The notes under the pieces were generated by a model. That model was not told where the DNA came from and did no database searches. It was given only the letters and a program-made list of their open reading frames with translations. The position numbers were made by a program, and so were the translations under genes. Positions 12,155 through 24,422 of a DNA stretch of 64,000 nucleotides are shown here, piece by piece. How positions within the stretch are numbered: position 1 is the first letter of the stretch; each line of letters opens with the position of its first letter. This DNA is from Aphrophora alni (Eukaryota > Arthropoda > Insecta > Hemiptera > Aphrophoridae), in NCBI GenBank assembly GCA_963513935.1, contig OY740769.1, positions 102,899,762 to 102,963,761 of the forward strand, written 5' to 3'.

Positions 12155-13388
12155 ATTTTAACTATAGATAAGGTTAAATATAACTTATACATATACACTT
12201 TTACATTATTTTAAAATTATTATATATGTAAACTAGTTAGAGATGTTTATCATCTTCTGTTGTTACATGTACACCCAATTTCTTGTAGTTTTGTTACAAA
12301 TGGAAGTGTTTATTGCAGAATATTGTAATTGATTTCAGTGAAGTTTTGACACACATTGTCAGTGAAGAGAATCTGAATCATTTTGTCGAATGTATGATAT
12401 AAATTCCACATTTAAAATTTAAAAAGAATAAAGTTCTTATTGTCCCCTTCAACAAGGGAGTAAACTGAAATTTAGCTATATTTTAAGTAGTATAAGATGA
12501 GGCCAAAGTTCTTCTATTCTTCGCTCTCGATTGTTGTACAAGACCTCTTGGTAAAGAATCTCTTGGTTTTCCATATTTCGAAATTTTAAAATATTGTGAA
12601 AATTTTGTTACCGACGTGTAATTCTGTTGTGAAGATATATCCTGTTTATAACTGTTTATGAAAAAATAAAAAATTTAAAATAAATAAATAAATAAAATAC
12701 AAGCAGTCAGATAGACGGAAAAAGCAACATTTTTGAACATACATTTATAGGAAGTTGTTTTATTAATTTGATGAATTACCTTCCAAACTTCGTCACTGGA
12801 CTTCCTGTATAATCAGAATACAAATAATAACAGTATACAAACCTTTTGTACAAACAAACTAATTCCCAAACAATACAAAATAAATACAAAACTATCGGAG
12901 AAAGTTGGATAAATCTTGTAATCATTTAATTGAAGTAATTCATTTGGTCAGCTCTGGTCAGTTTCCCTTTTATGGTAAATAGTGTAAGCCTTCAGAAGAG
13001 ACTGGTCTCACGGTTGTAGTGAAGTCAAGATTAGATCTGCACAATGGATTTATTCGCGATATAAGATCTCCATTCCGGCTTTATTTAATCTGGTTTGCTA
13101 TTTATATCTTCTGATTTATCATCAACTGAGAACATGACTACGGTCTTCAAGATATGAATTAGGGCTAATCTGTGTTTAGTTATTTAAGCTTAGGTTGTAT
13201 TTAGAATATTAGTTATATCGCGGTTTATATATTTATCAGTTTTATATTTATCAGTTGACTGAATATGTGTGTATTACATTACCAAATAGATGCTAACTTT
13301 ATGAAAATATAGAAACTTAATTCATGATATAACTTATTATATATTCACATATATATGAACTTTACTTTATTCCGTATATAGGTTGATA
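12155..13388. other. AT-rich sequence, no gene
   Basis: A slightly more GC-rich patch around 12950-13110 has no long open frame and no repeat partner in the window. Confidence 0.5.
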
Positions 13389-13504
13389 CAATAAGAACAC
13401 CTGTTTGAAATTGCAAGCTAGTGTTGCATTGTTGCTATGACAACATTTTATTTATATATCTGGTAATCAGTATTTTTTGAGGTAAGTATCATGAGACGTT
13501 TTAC

Positions 13505-14521
13505 AATATGAATTTTGAAAAGACATTACAAATATGGTGAGTGTTACGCAGAAACTGTGCGGTTTCGTCGTAGGCTAATGAAATAATTTGAGACAACAGT
13601 TACGATTATAGACATCAAAATACCAGTGCCATCTCGTCCCAGCTGGTCTGATTCTGATCACAATTGTGCGCGACTGTGTTGCCTTGAATCCTAAAAGTCA
13701 ATTCGCCGTCATTCACAATATTTTTGTCATCTCGACAAGGTCCCGTCAGCGAATTCTCACAATGGATCTCCACATGCAGACATACAAACAGTTAACTCAA
13801 ATACTGAAACCAACGGAAGCAGTTTGTTGAAAGGATTTTAGATAGACATCATGCAGACAAACCAACGGAGGCAGTTTTTTGAAAGGATTTTAGATAGACA
13901 TCATGCAGACAAAAATTTTGAAAGACAAAAAATCTTCTCTGAAGAGGTATATTTAATTTAAACGGTTGCTTTAATAAAAATAACTGTCGAATTTGATGGG
14001 GATAAAATCCTTCCATAGCCCATCCCAAGGTAATGAATCCGCAAATAGTTGTGGCATGGATTTTGGGCTGGTGGTGTCATCGTGACTTACTTTTTTCAAA
14101 AATTATGATGGAAATGCGGTGACAATGAACGGACAACGCTACAGGAATATAGATGAAATATTTTCAAGACCTTGCCTTAATAATTTTAATATTTAGCAAT
14201 TATGATACGATAGACTATTTGAGGAATAAACTTCCGACCCGAAGCCTTTCACGCAATGACGATCGGAACTGGCCTGCAAGATCATGTGACCTAACACTCT
14301 GTAACTTCTTCCTTAAGGGATATTTAAAATCACAATTTTATCAAAATAATCCCCGAACAAAACCACAACTAAAGGAAGAGATTCGCAAAGACATTGCCCA
14401 ACTCGAGAACACCTGTCTGAAGGTTATAATAAATTTCATTGATCGAGTTACAACATACAAAGCAAATCATGGAGAACATACGCCAGATGTAGTTTTTGCA
14501 TACGTCTGTTTTCATATGTAA
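13505..14521 (+). pseudogene. mariner-like transposase pseudogene
   Basis: This would encode the DD34D transposase that cuts and rejoins the element. N-terminal block: YKYGECYAETVRFRRRLMK. Helix-turn-helix region: RILTMDLHMQTYKQLTQILK. Linker: QFVERILDRHHADKNFERQK. The first catalytic block reads FSEEV where the family has FSDEA, so the Asp is replaced by Glu. Middle blocks: VVAWILGWW (family VTVWCGxWA) and DGNAVTMNGQRYRNI. The longest piece, 14153-14521, is 122 codons. It carries WPARSCDLT, keeping the last catalytic Asp, then NFFLKGYLKSQFYQNNPRT and QLKEEIRKDIAQLEN. Frameshifts separate the blocks. Confidence 0.9.
13807..13910 (+). repeat. 52-bp tandem duplication inside the transposase
   Basis: Copies start at 13807 and 13859. 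Both begin AAACCAACGGARGCAGTTT and end with the codons for ILDRHHAD. They differ at two or three sites, so the duplication happened after or during decay of the element. Confidence 0.9.
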
Positions 14522-14616
14522 TGGCAACATGTATCTTTTGTAATGATGTTGAAACATGTTACATTTCACACACATAGAGTAGTTTATTCAATACTTAACA
14601 ACCGTGGTTCTTATTG

Positions 14617-16850
14617 ACTCACTCTTTACGATTGTTAATAAAATGAAATATTACATATTTAATACTGGTATTAAAACATTACTGGTATAAATTTTTTTAA
14701 TTATTTTAAAAGTAAATTCATATTGTTAATAGGTTTTTCTGTTTGTTTACTATTTAACAATTCGTTAAATATTTAGCCCATTATATACGTTTTTAACCTC
14801 CTGTAACGTTAACGATTAGATACATTCGACAGAGTTCAAGTTAGTTTTGAGTATAAATAGTTTTATTAGGTGTAGAATGTAAAATTTTACATATGTTGTT
14901 ACTAGGCCTGTATTTATTCGTATTTTCTGTCGTCTTTATTAAACTATTTAATAAACCTTGATTCAACATTGTTTACAGGTTTGGTTTAATCACAGAACAA
15001 ACTATTGTTACCAAACGAAATTAATTTCTTAATCAAATGAAACATAACACATGATTCTTACTTTGATGTGCAGCCTATAAATAATGGTTTAGGCTGTAGA
15101 AAAAAAGTATGGTAATTTTATAGAATTCGGGTTCAATTGAATAACTTATTTTCTCCTATTTTAATATGTTAGCAGTCCTTTTTCAGATAGCCCTGCATTT
15201 GATTTATCAATATGTATTATTATTAAATACTTTTATATAAATCATTTCAGTAAACGAATAAAAATATTCCATGGTTGTTATATTTCTTTACACCCACTTT
15301 CCTTAAGAAATTGCCTTTTTTTATTCGGTATAAGTATAGGATATACTGTAGGTACGTATTAAATAAATATGATCTGAGAATGGTTTATATTAAATAGCTA
15401 GATATTATATATATTAACATATTTCTTGTTTAAAAGAAGAAAACTTGTTGCTCATCATAGATTAAAATAAAAATAAGAAAAATCGTAAATAGAGACCATT
15501 AGCCATAGAATACATAAATAGATTTCGGGTCTGAAAAGAACAAGAGCTGGTTTAAGAAGATTTAGTAGGAAAGACTTGTTAGGATTTAACTAGATGAAGA
15601 AAAATCTAGATCTAATTAATTTGGGATTCAGTAATCTCTCGGGATTGCCACACTAAGTAAGCCCCTGATAGGATAATTTCGTATTTTTGCTCTTTTTTCT
15701 GAAGAATATAAAATAGGGATATTAAAAAGAAGCGTAATACTTCAAGTATTTTTTTATATTTATTCCATATTTTTCTTTTATATATACAACTATATAAATA
15801 ACTATAACACTGTCGTATGTTAAAGTTAGATATTTTGATAATCTGAGTTATAGTAAACAAAAAGTTCCTTGCTTTTGTCAAACAGTTCAAACAATAACAG
15901 AGTGAAAAATTGAGTAGATTGTAACGAACGAGATGTTAGTTAACAATCACTCGTGTCTACAAATATTCACAAATAAGGGGCGAATACTATTTTCACCAAT
16001 CGCTTTATTAACTAATTTTATCAAACAAAATTTAATCATTTTGCATTACACAGACTGTATACCTAATGCACAATTTTGTGTCATTCGGGCTCATTTTTCA
16101 TGAGATGAAGGGTGAATATCAATGTTAATCTTTGTTCTGTTTTTATGAATAACCAAAACCTGATTTAGTTAAAATCTAATTTAGCCATGAGACAACTAAA
16201 TAAGTATTTGTTCTAAACATGAGGCTTGATAATATATCTACTGATAAAAGAATGGAAAGAAGACCCGATTTTAATATGTTTTGCCTGATTCAAAACGTCA
16301 AGAAATATTACAAATAATACCTTGCTATAATTACAATTATTTAATTACTAACAAATTTAAAGTCGGAAGGAACTTTGAACACATTCAATAAATCTTTCTT
16401 ATAAACACAATGGTGTGCTAAATGACATAATAATTTTTTGTGCTGTAGGAATAATGAAACACTACAATTACAATAACTTTTTACAAATCAAAGTAATTAT
16501 AATGCTTGAAATTCGTGAAAGACGAATATAATATAATTTATATTTTAATCTAATTGACATTGATGCATGTAAAATAAGTAGTGATGCACAATGATATAGT
16601 TAAAATGGATTAGTATATCAACGTAAAACCTCTAGCCTACCATACTTATTACAACACTTTTCTGGCCATTGATGGAGGTTAATATTTTAATGGGGGGGGG
16701 GAAGGGGGCAACTTACATGTATAATATGTTATTATATGTGTAACATGTAATAATGTGTAATTATTAATGGCACCCTCTATCTTGTGACACATTATTGTAA
16801 AGGTCATAGCAATAGAAAAATAATGGCACCTCCAAAAAGTTTCTACCAGA
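14617..16850. other. AT-rich sequence, no gene
   Basis: A 92-codon minus frame (15612-15890) is Ile/Tyr/Lys-rich and unrecognised. G10 at 16692-16701. At 16762-16785 the phrase GGCACCCTCTATCTTGTG resembles insect repeat-end sequences. Nothing else is identified. Confidence 0.45.
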
Positions 16851-17263
16851 TTCCTGTCAAAAGTTACATGTAAAAATTAGGAATAACTTGCTTTAAAAAT
16901 TACAATTTAAAAGTTCCTAATTGCTATCTTGTAATTAGGAATTACAAGTGCTCGAAAAGCTTTAAGTGGTTAGTGATGAGGCTACTTTCATGCAAACGGC
17001 AATGTAAATAGCTTCAACTGTCGGTGGGCGAAAAGAAATCTACATTTGTACATTGAGGCTCATACACAACGCCTACCAAAAAAGAGAACTTTCTATTCCA
17101 AGAGAATCTCTTGCGAATGCTGTCTCGGTTTTTTACAAACGACTAGCACACTTCCAAATCACCGAAAGTCGCTAATTCGAAAATTTTTAGGTTAAAACAG
17201 GTAGACAATTAAGGATACGCAAGTTAGTCATAACTAATTTTTACATGTAACTTTTGCCAGGGA
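16851..17263 (+). mobile_element. mariner/Tc1-like deletion derivative
   Basis: A 413-bp element. The left end reads TTCCTGTCAAAAGTTACATG and the right end, inverted, reads TCCCTGGCAAAAGTTACATG. The match continues through TAAAAATTA, about 29 bp with two mismatches, then weakly to ACTTGC. The interior keeps VVSDEATF near 16975, the first catalytic Asp block of mariner transposases. A C-terminal-like block, SIPRESLANAVSVFYKRLAH (about 17090-17155), follows, so the middle of the gene has been lost. No TA duplication is visible at the exact ends. Family placement is an inference from SDEATF and the termini. Confidence 0.7.
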
Positions 17264-20174
17264 TGTACTGGAAACCTTTTAGGCATGCCATTATTTTCTA
17301 TTTTATTAATTTTAAACCCTTCTTAAACACCAGAAAAAGTGTTATAATAGTTAGTTATGATAGAGGATTTACATTCATAGCAATCCATTTAAATTATATC
17401 GAGGTGTATAACGAGATGATATTTTACCCTCTGTATACATGATACTTTAAACTTATATAGAGTTTTATAGAATATCTCAGGAAAGATAATAATATAACTT
17501 TCTAGGTGATAATGTATTTTATTTTTTTGTAGTTCTGAATTTTTTTTATATTAAATATAAATACATACATTACAAATCTAGTAAATAAGATTTTTTATTT
17601 TTTATTATTATTTTTTTTTTTTACGGATAAAACATTCAGAATGTTTTATAATACACTTCGAATTTAATATTTAAAAATAAAGTTTTTGTTTGTTTGTATA
17701 CGACTGTTAGTTCACAAATTTATTATTTTGGAGCGCGCATTTTATTTTTAGTTGAAACAGATGAGTCTATGTCATGGAATTATTTTTAAACCAAACATAA
17801 AATAAATTTATTTAAATATATCGTTCCAACCATTCGTAATTAGTATATGACCATTATTAGTAATTTTTATAATAATTATAAGATTCATTTAGAGAGTATA
17901 ACAACACACAATATTTCATCAAATTCCTGTTAGATATATTTTAAATCTATTATGTGTGACATATAATGAAAAAATTCTTATACCAAAATTCAGTGAGTTT
18001 AGTATTACATTTAATAAAAAAATTACTCTTTTGCAATTTTCCATACTGTACTCGAAGCAGATTCATCTTAAATAATAAAATAAGGAATGCAATCTGCTCC
18101 AACGAGTTCCTTACACCGTACCTTCATGCATTATTCACATTGGTCACATTTTGTAGAGAATACAATCTCGTGGGTAAAGTCAACAAGTGTACATACTCGT
18201 GTTTCGCTGGAAAAACAATATTCCTTTAACTTTATTATGTTTGAAATGACTTGTGAAAGCAGTAATAGATTACTTCTCTTACATCGTGGTATTAATATGT
18301 GTTTGATCAATAAAAAGTGTAAAAATATTGCACTAACTTTCTCACCTTTTCATATATAAAATCGTAAATATTATTTTTTACTATATCACAAAAAAATATA
18401 TCAATACTATTTATACAAGACAATTTTATTCCCTTTATAACTGAGTTTCACTAGAGATAATTAACGTTTTCTGAGTTTAAAATAAAGTATATTCTGAATC
18501 ACGTTTATATATGTAAATAGAACATTTTTCATAAACTAACGCTAACATTTCGGTACAATTTTAAACCATTGCATTCATGGTTAATAGCTCATGAACCGCC
18601 ATTTTCTTTTTCTTTAATTTTGACATACAGGTTTGTGTAATAAAAGTAATCTTTTACCAAAATTTGAACAGAATCCGTCATGCTGTTTGGAAAATTACCA
18701 GTTTGTAACAGTTCCATGAAAGATTTTTCATTATTACCGATATTTTTAGGAGATGTCAATACATAACATTGCTTTGATGCTCAGCTATATGTCAGAAAAA
18801 TAAAATGAAAATCGACAAAGCTAATTTAAAAAAATTCTAAAAATGCGTCTTGATATTATGAAAATTACGCCTAAATTTTGATTTAACAAGAACATATAGG
18901 AAAAATTGTCGATATATATCTAAAACATACCCTAATAGTAAATTTTATAAAAAATTCAAAAGTTCTCAAAACAAATCGACTTAAAGACGGTTCATCATTA
19001 CTTTTTGATTAAATTCGTTTAAATTTTTAAACTGTCTATATAATTACACCTAAACCATTACGTTTTCCATCTACCAGTCTGGAAAATCAAATAAAAATCT
19101 ATATCACAGATTTTTGCCAAAATTAGCGAATGATATGTTTTAGTGTTATGTCAATTACTCAAAATTTTGAATATAAAAACATATTTTTTTAATAATTATT
19201 CACGAGGTATACCCAAAGGATAAAAAATTTAATCAAAATCGGGTTCACTTGTTTGAACTGTAAAGTACTGCAAAGACGGCAGACCGAGATTATTCCAAAT
19301 GGAACACAAAACATATATCTGGGAAAATCTTGAGGTAGAGAAATAAATAAACTAGGTTATTGAGACAAACATAATATCAGACGGTACGTAGATGTTGTTT
19401 AAAATAATGTATATTTAAAATGCTTATTATGTTTTGGCTTCAATTGTATTCCCGAATAGTTATCTTAAAATACGGAGTTAAACCATTGATGATGTAATTA
19501 CATTTATTATATGTATTATTAAATAAAATATGTTTCAAATAAGAGTAATTTAAAACTTGTATGTACTATTTTAGCTGGCCCTGCTTAAATAATTATCTTT
19601 GAAATTGACGTAGCCTCAAAATAAAAAAAATAAAAATTATAACAACTGTTAATGAAAATTACATGTCATTTAATATTGTTTTTTAATTTCATATATTTTC
19701 GTTTTAAATTTATTTGATGATGATAGATTTTTCATATAATTAGTATGGTTTAATCAGATATTAACCATCATTTGTGCATATAAAAACTAATACACTAGAG
19801 AATAAATCAACTCTTGTTTTAAAGTGTGAAATTAGAACATAAAAAAGAAAAAAAGATGAACATCAACGAAAATAAAACTAAATCTATAAGGTAAGAAAAT
19901 AACTCAAGCCCTGAGAAATCAAAGATAAGACTAAGTACAAACGTGATCTGATATCAACCACAACAAACATACCTACACTACATAAAGAACTGCAAGCAAC
20001 TTATTTGTGCATTAAAAATTTACTGTTCGTAAAAACCGCAAAAATTACTATTTACACCTTTTTTTTTCGTTATGAAATGACAAAAAAATGTATTAATATA
20101 TTAATTGATATAAAATTAATGTTATACTTTCAAACGTCGCGTTAGCTAAAAACTTGAAATATAAATACATGACA
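17264..20174. other. AT-rich sequence, no gene
   Basis: Two overlapping plus frames (17966-18229 and 18087-18359) have unrelated, unrecognised products. Near 18650 and 19235 are short stretches of the AAATTTGAACAGAATCCGTC or TTTAATCAAAATCGGGTT kind, widespread in arthropod repeats. No complete element seen. Confidence 0.45.
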
Positions 20175-20862
20175 CCTTAACATGTACAGCAACCTCTTAG
20201 CATACGCTGCATTACCTTAACATGTACCGCAACCCCTTAACATGTATCGCAACCCCTTAACATATATCGTAACCCCAATAACATGTATCGCAAACCCTTA
20301 ACATTTATCGTAACCCCTTAACATGTATCGCAAACCCTTAACATGTATCGCAACCCCTTAACATGTATCGCAACCCATTAACGTGTATCGTAACCCCTAA
20401 CATGCATCGCAACCCCTTAACATGTATCGTAACCCCCTCAACATGTATCGCAAACCCTTAACATATATCGCAAACCCTTAATATGTATCGCAAATCATAA
20501 ACATGTATCGCAACCCATTACGTGTATCGTAACCCCTAACATGTATCGCAACCCCTTAACATGTATCGTAACCCCTCAACATGTATCGCAAACCCTTAAC
20601 ATATATCGCAACCCCTGAATATGTATCGCAACCCCTAACATGTATCGCAAACCCTTAATATGTATCGCAAGCCCTTACATGTATCACAAGCCCTTAATGT
20701 GTATCGCATTCCCTAACATGTACCGCAACCCCTAACATGTACCGCAAACCCTAACATGTATCGCAAACTCTTAATGTGTATCGCAAACCCTTGATATGTA
20801 TCGCAACCCCCAACATGTATCGCAACCCCTAATATGTATCTTAACATGTACTACAATACCTT
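20175..20862. repeat. 20-bp minisatellite with 140-bp higher-order unit
   Basis: About 34 copies of a 20-bp unit, consensus AACATGTATCGCAACCCCTT. Variants are TATCGTAA for TATCGCAA, AAACCC for AACCCC, and ATATAT or ACGTGT for ACATGT. Some units lose one or two bases before the next AACATG. A seven-unit block starting at 20371 (CAACCCATTAACGTG) is repeated from 20511 with the same order of variants, which gives a 140-bp higher-order period. No spacers of independent sequence separate the units, so this is not a CRISPR array. Confidence 0.95.
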
Positions 20863-21969
20863 AAAAAATAGAGAGAACTCACACAAAACTCACCTTGTAG
20901 ATATTTTTATTATAAATTGATATCACACAAATTGCTTTAATAATTAATGTTACAAGATACTTGATATTAATCTCACCTATTTCTTGTCTTCTATAAATCA
21001 TGGAAATACCCCATACCTGAAACAATTAAATAATTATGAAATATAACGTATTAAATATTTTAAAATTCACACATTTCTCAATATCAGATATTTGTAAATT
21101 GATAAGGTCCTAGTTTCTTAAACAATAGTGTTTTTGTTCAATGTATTACCACTAACCTAGTAATGCTAGTTTATTTCTATAATTTAAGCACAATCATAAT
21201 TTTTAATTAATAATTTGAAAACCACTTTCGTATCGACAGATAAGTTATAGAGTTATACTTGATTATCGGTGTAATAGATTTCAATATACGACAGTAAATC
21301 GTTCACTCCGCTTCAAGAATTGATTACAATAGCGGACGAAGTAGCTTACACACAAGTTCGTAATAATAATATATCTACCAATACGTTATTATTTACTGTT
21401 GAATCATATTAAAAAAATCATTTGCTACAAACGTGTATAATAATTGATATATTGTTTTGTCCTTTATTAGTATTCATATTTACTCTAAGCATTGTTTTAT
21501 AGTCATGAAATTTTGTGAAGAACGTACCGAAGAGTTACCACGAACTGATATGATACTACAATAACGTAGAATTTGTTGCAAAGCCAGCTGTGCGCAGCTC
21601 GGTAACAAATTGATAAAGTCGGCGTGTTACAGTGATGCGTTGTGATCGACATTTATATAGAAATCGTAAATCCTTACTTCACTGAGCAAGTCTATCGTAA
21701 CTGGTTTACTTTAAACACAAATGATTGGTTGGATTAGACAGTGCATTCCTATCTGCCAACTCCACTATATTTATAAGTCTTGACTTAACGCGTTGCTAAC
21801 TTGTTACATATATTTAAATGATTGTGAAGTTTATGATCCGGGTTGGTGTACTAGTACTTCATAATATTTAGATCAGATGTGATGTGATTTATTGATTAGA
21901 TATTATTTTATAAATCAAGTAGAATATTGGACAAAGTATCAGCAGTATTATTGTACATTTGGGAAGCAA
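20863..21969. other. gene-poor stretch with one candidate exon
   Basis: On the minus strand, 21016 to 20977 gives 40 bases bounded by TTGTTTCAG upstream and GTGAGATT downstream. One frame is open and reads VWGISMIYRRQEI. A less AT-rich patch at 21520-21730 includes CATTTATATAG, which could be a core promoter. No link between the two can be shown. Confidence 0.35.
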
Positions 21970-22163
21970 ATGTACAGTGGAAATAGGACCAAGAAAGGTT
22001 TGAAGGGAAAATCAGGAAGTAGGCCAGGTTGAGATGGGTTTACGACCTTGAAGACGTAATTAAAATAGGAGTGCAAAATAGGAAGGTAGAGAGAATGGAA
22101 CGCTTTCAAGGAAGTCAAGATCGTGCAAATAAATGGTGGTGTGTTATTGGTAAAATAATTTGA
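21970..22163 (+). pseudogene. RTE-like LINE C-terminal fragment 1
   Basis: The frame is open from 22023 to the stop at 22161 (46 codons). It reads ARLRWVYDLEDVIKIGVQNR and then KVERMERFQGSQDRANKWW. Just before it, in another frame, is GKSGSRP. This matches the C-terminal tail common in RTE-type endonuclease/reverse-transcriptase proteins: GRPRxRWxDxxEEDxxKxGVRNW, then a DRxxWR-like block. Everything upstream is missing, as in a 5'-truncated insertion. Confidence 0.75.
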
Positions 22164-22259
22164 TAAAAGTTCAACTACATCAATTTAATTAATCAACTCT
22201 AACGAGCTACACCTACGGAAACTTAAATAACCTAATCAATGAAATCAGATTTTTCCATA

Positions 22260-22455
22260 AAAATCCACTTTAACTGTAGATTACAAATACAAAACGTCGT
22301 TTCAATGATTAAGTCATCATCTTCAGCAAATAATTATATCGACACAAATCTCACTAACAGTGGACTTAGTGAATTGTCACTTAGCAGCTGAGAATGGCGA
22401 CTTAGTCATTAAAACGTCGCCTTGTATTTGTGTTGATCAAATAAAGTGAGTTTTG
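22260..22455. repeat. inverted pair of hairpin motifs
   Basis: The left arm (about 22260-22326) read on the minus strand, and the right arm (about 22388-22455) read on the plus strand, share CTGARRAT, GACTTARTCATT, RAAACGWCG and TTGTATTTGT in order. The spacer is 61 bp. Left motif (22299-22326, minus): CTGAAGAT, stem GATGA-CTTAA-TCATT, GAAAC. Right motif (22388-22415, plus): CTGAGAAT, GGCGA-CTTAG-TCATT, AAAAC. The arms are diverged, unlike the pair at 43222. Confidence 0.8.
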
Positions 22456-24422
22456 TGGAGAATTGTGTTTGAATTCTTTTGGTTATAGATGTAATTTGAT
22501 CAAAAATGCTAAATATCTGTGACAGATAAGCTAATTATAATCATTGCATATATTTTACAGTAGTAAATTATGCAAACTATGAGTTCACTGAATTGTTAAA
22601 TGTGCCTTTCAAATGGGTAAAAACTTTCTATCCCTTTGATTACATCTTTCTGAAATATGGGCGAAAACAACTTCCGGCTGGGCGCTATCTAACGAGACTT
22701 CAAACGTCAAAATCGGTTAAAAACTGGAGGAGCTCTACTCCCGTAAAACTACTTGTCTATTAAATAAATATAAATAATATTTTATGTACTGTTATTATAT
22801 ATCAGTTGTGTCTATTTTTTTTTACAGTAAACTAAATCTATACCTTTTAAAATCCAAGAAATCCACTGGTGAAAGGAATTAAAACAAAACAACCGAGAAC
22901 GACACACCTCTTTGTAAACGTCAAAAACAAATACATTGTTATAATACAATGTTTAAAATGATTCACAGGTTATTTCCTACACAAGATGTACGAAGAAGCA
23001 GTGCAACGTTACATTCAAATAAGATCTCCCTCGTCAATCAAACAATAGAAACAGTAAACATTCTAGTATCGTCACAAACAATGGAGATGTTTATAAATAA
23101 TACAAAGTTCCATACATTGGTAAAGATTCAGTCACGTTTAATACTAAACACAAGTAGTTTACGTGAAGACGTGATGTGAATAGATATAAATATGTTAATG
23201 AGATGTATCTCATAATAGAAGGCAGTGTAATGTCTGATCAACAATACAATGGTGGAACAATAACTCGTTCTGTTATGAGATTCTGATACATAGATGTCGG
23301 TGAACGTTTTGTTGTGTAAGTTCACATTAAAATGGAAACTATCTGACATTACAATAAATAAATTATGAACAAAGACCTTATCATCGATTCGTTTACTCTC
23401 TATTTACAATATAAAAACTCTGTAATAGTTTCGCTCGTAGAAATACCTCTTGAAGTTGTTAATATTAAATTCAAGAATAGTTATTCACTTTGATGCTTTG
23501 CAAGCTGGAATATTACCTAGCTCTAATTGAACCTCATTACTTTGTCTTTTAAGGACAACTTTAATTTGTTTCTTATTTAATCAAACATTTGAGTAGCTGA
23601 GCCGTAACTCTGCCATGTTCTTATTAAGAATATCGACTTTTCTTGTCTACGTTAAACCTTCTTGAACCTAGGTAAATTTTGGGTTTTTTTTATTTAAATA
23701 AAGCACTTTAATTTGGGGTGTAGTGGATCTTTCTTTGTTTTCACATTAATCCAGAAATGTAATTTGTTTTTTGGAACTATATTATACAAAATTTTTCATA
23801 TACTGTAGTGAAAAATAAGAATCTTTTACAACGTTACTGTGCAATTTTAAAATTTTCACCGACAACCAAATTTTGTGAACGTAGGGGACATTAACGTGTT
23901 TAAGATGATTCAGGGGTTACAATCAAGAAAATATTATCAAATACCAATTTGTTATGATTTATTATTAGGTCTACCAGATTTTAATTTATCGTTGCAATTT
24001 GAGGGCATAAATTTAAGGCCAAAAACCTCCTACGTATTTTTGTTGAATAAAATTTGAACACATATATTACGTTTATTTACTCAAACGCGTTACAACGACA
24101 AACAGATGTACTAACTATAATAACAAAACTACTCTTATAACAGCTAAGTAATAATTCGGATTAATTGGTTAAAGTCTGATGCATCATTGTTGATGAGAGA
24201 AACAAATGAGACGAATATTTGGTCGAAATAATTGTTTGGGTTAACAGAATCAATAAACGAATTTGCTTTTGTAAATTTCAATATATATTATTTTTCTAAT
24301 CAAATTCATTATTAAATATACAAAAGTGTAAGTAATTTTATAGTGTTGATCAATGTAGTTTATCATAAATTTCAAAACCGAGGAAAAGTAAAAAGTAAAA
24401 TGTTTAATATACAATAATTTAG
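22456..24422. other. AT-rich sequence, no confirmed gene
   Basis: CGTCAAAATCGGTTAAAAAC near 22703-22722 is a common arthropod repeat phrase. Frames at 22949-23179 (plus) and 23128-23349 (minus) overlap and are unrecognised. A short phrase GTTTAARATGATTCA appears at 22950 and again at 23898. Confidence 0.4.

Larger units (their letters stand above)
13389..14616 (+). mobile_element. full-length mariner-like transposon, inactive
   Basis: A 1228-bp element, close to the usual 1.3 kb. The imperfect terminal inverted repeats begin CAATAAGAAC-ACCTGTTTG at the left end (13389) and read CAATAAGAACCACGGTTGT inward from the right end (14616). The left flank is TA, as expected of a mariner target site, but no matching TA abuts the right end, so the edge has decayed. 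The interior carries a transposase pseudogene with blocks in the expected order. A 52-bp internal tandem duplication lies at 13807-13910. Several frameshifts and stops make it non-autonomous. Confidence 0.9.

Noticed and set aside
13465..13485. Strong splice donor GAGGTAAGTA
   Set aside because: Lies inside the mariner-like element before its transposase and has no plausible exon partner.
20175..20862. CRISPR-like regular array
   Set aside because: No unique spacers between units; it is a plain head-to-tail minisatellite in eukaryotic DNA.
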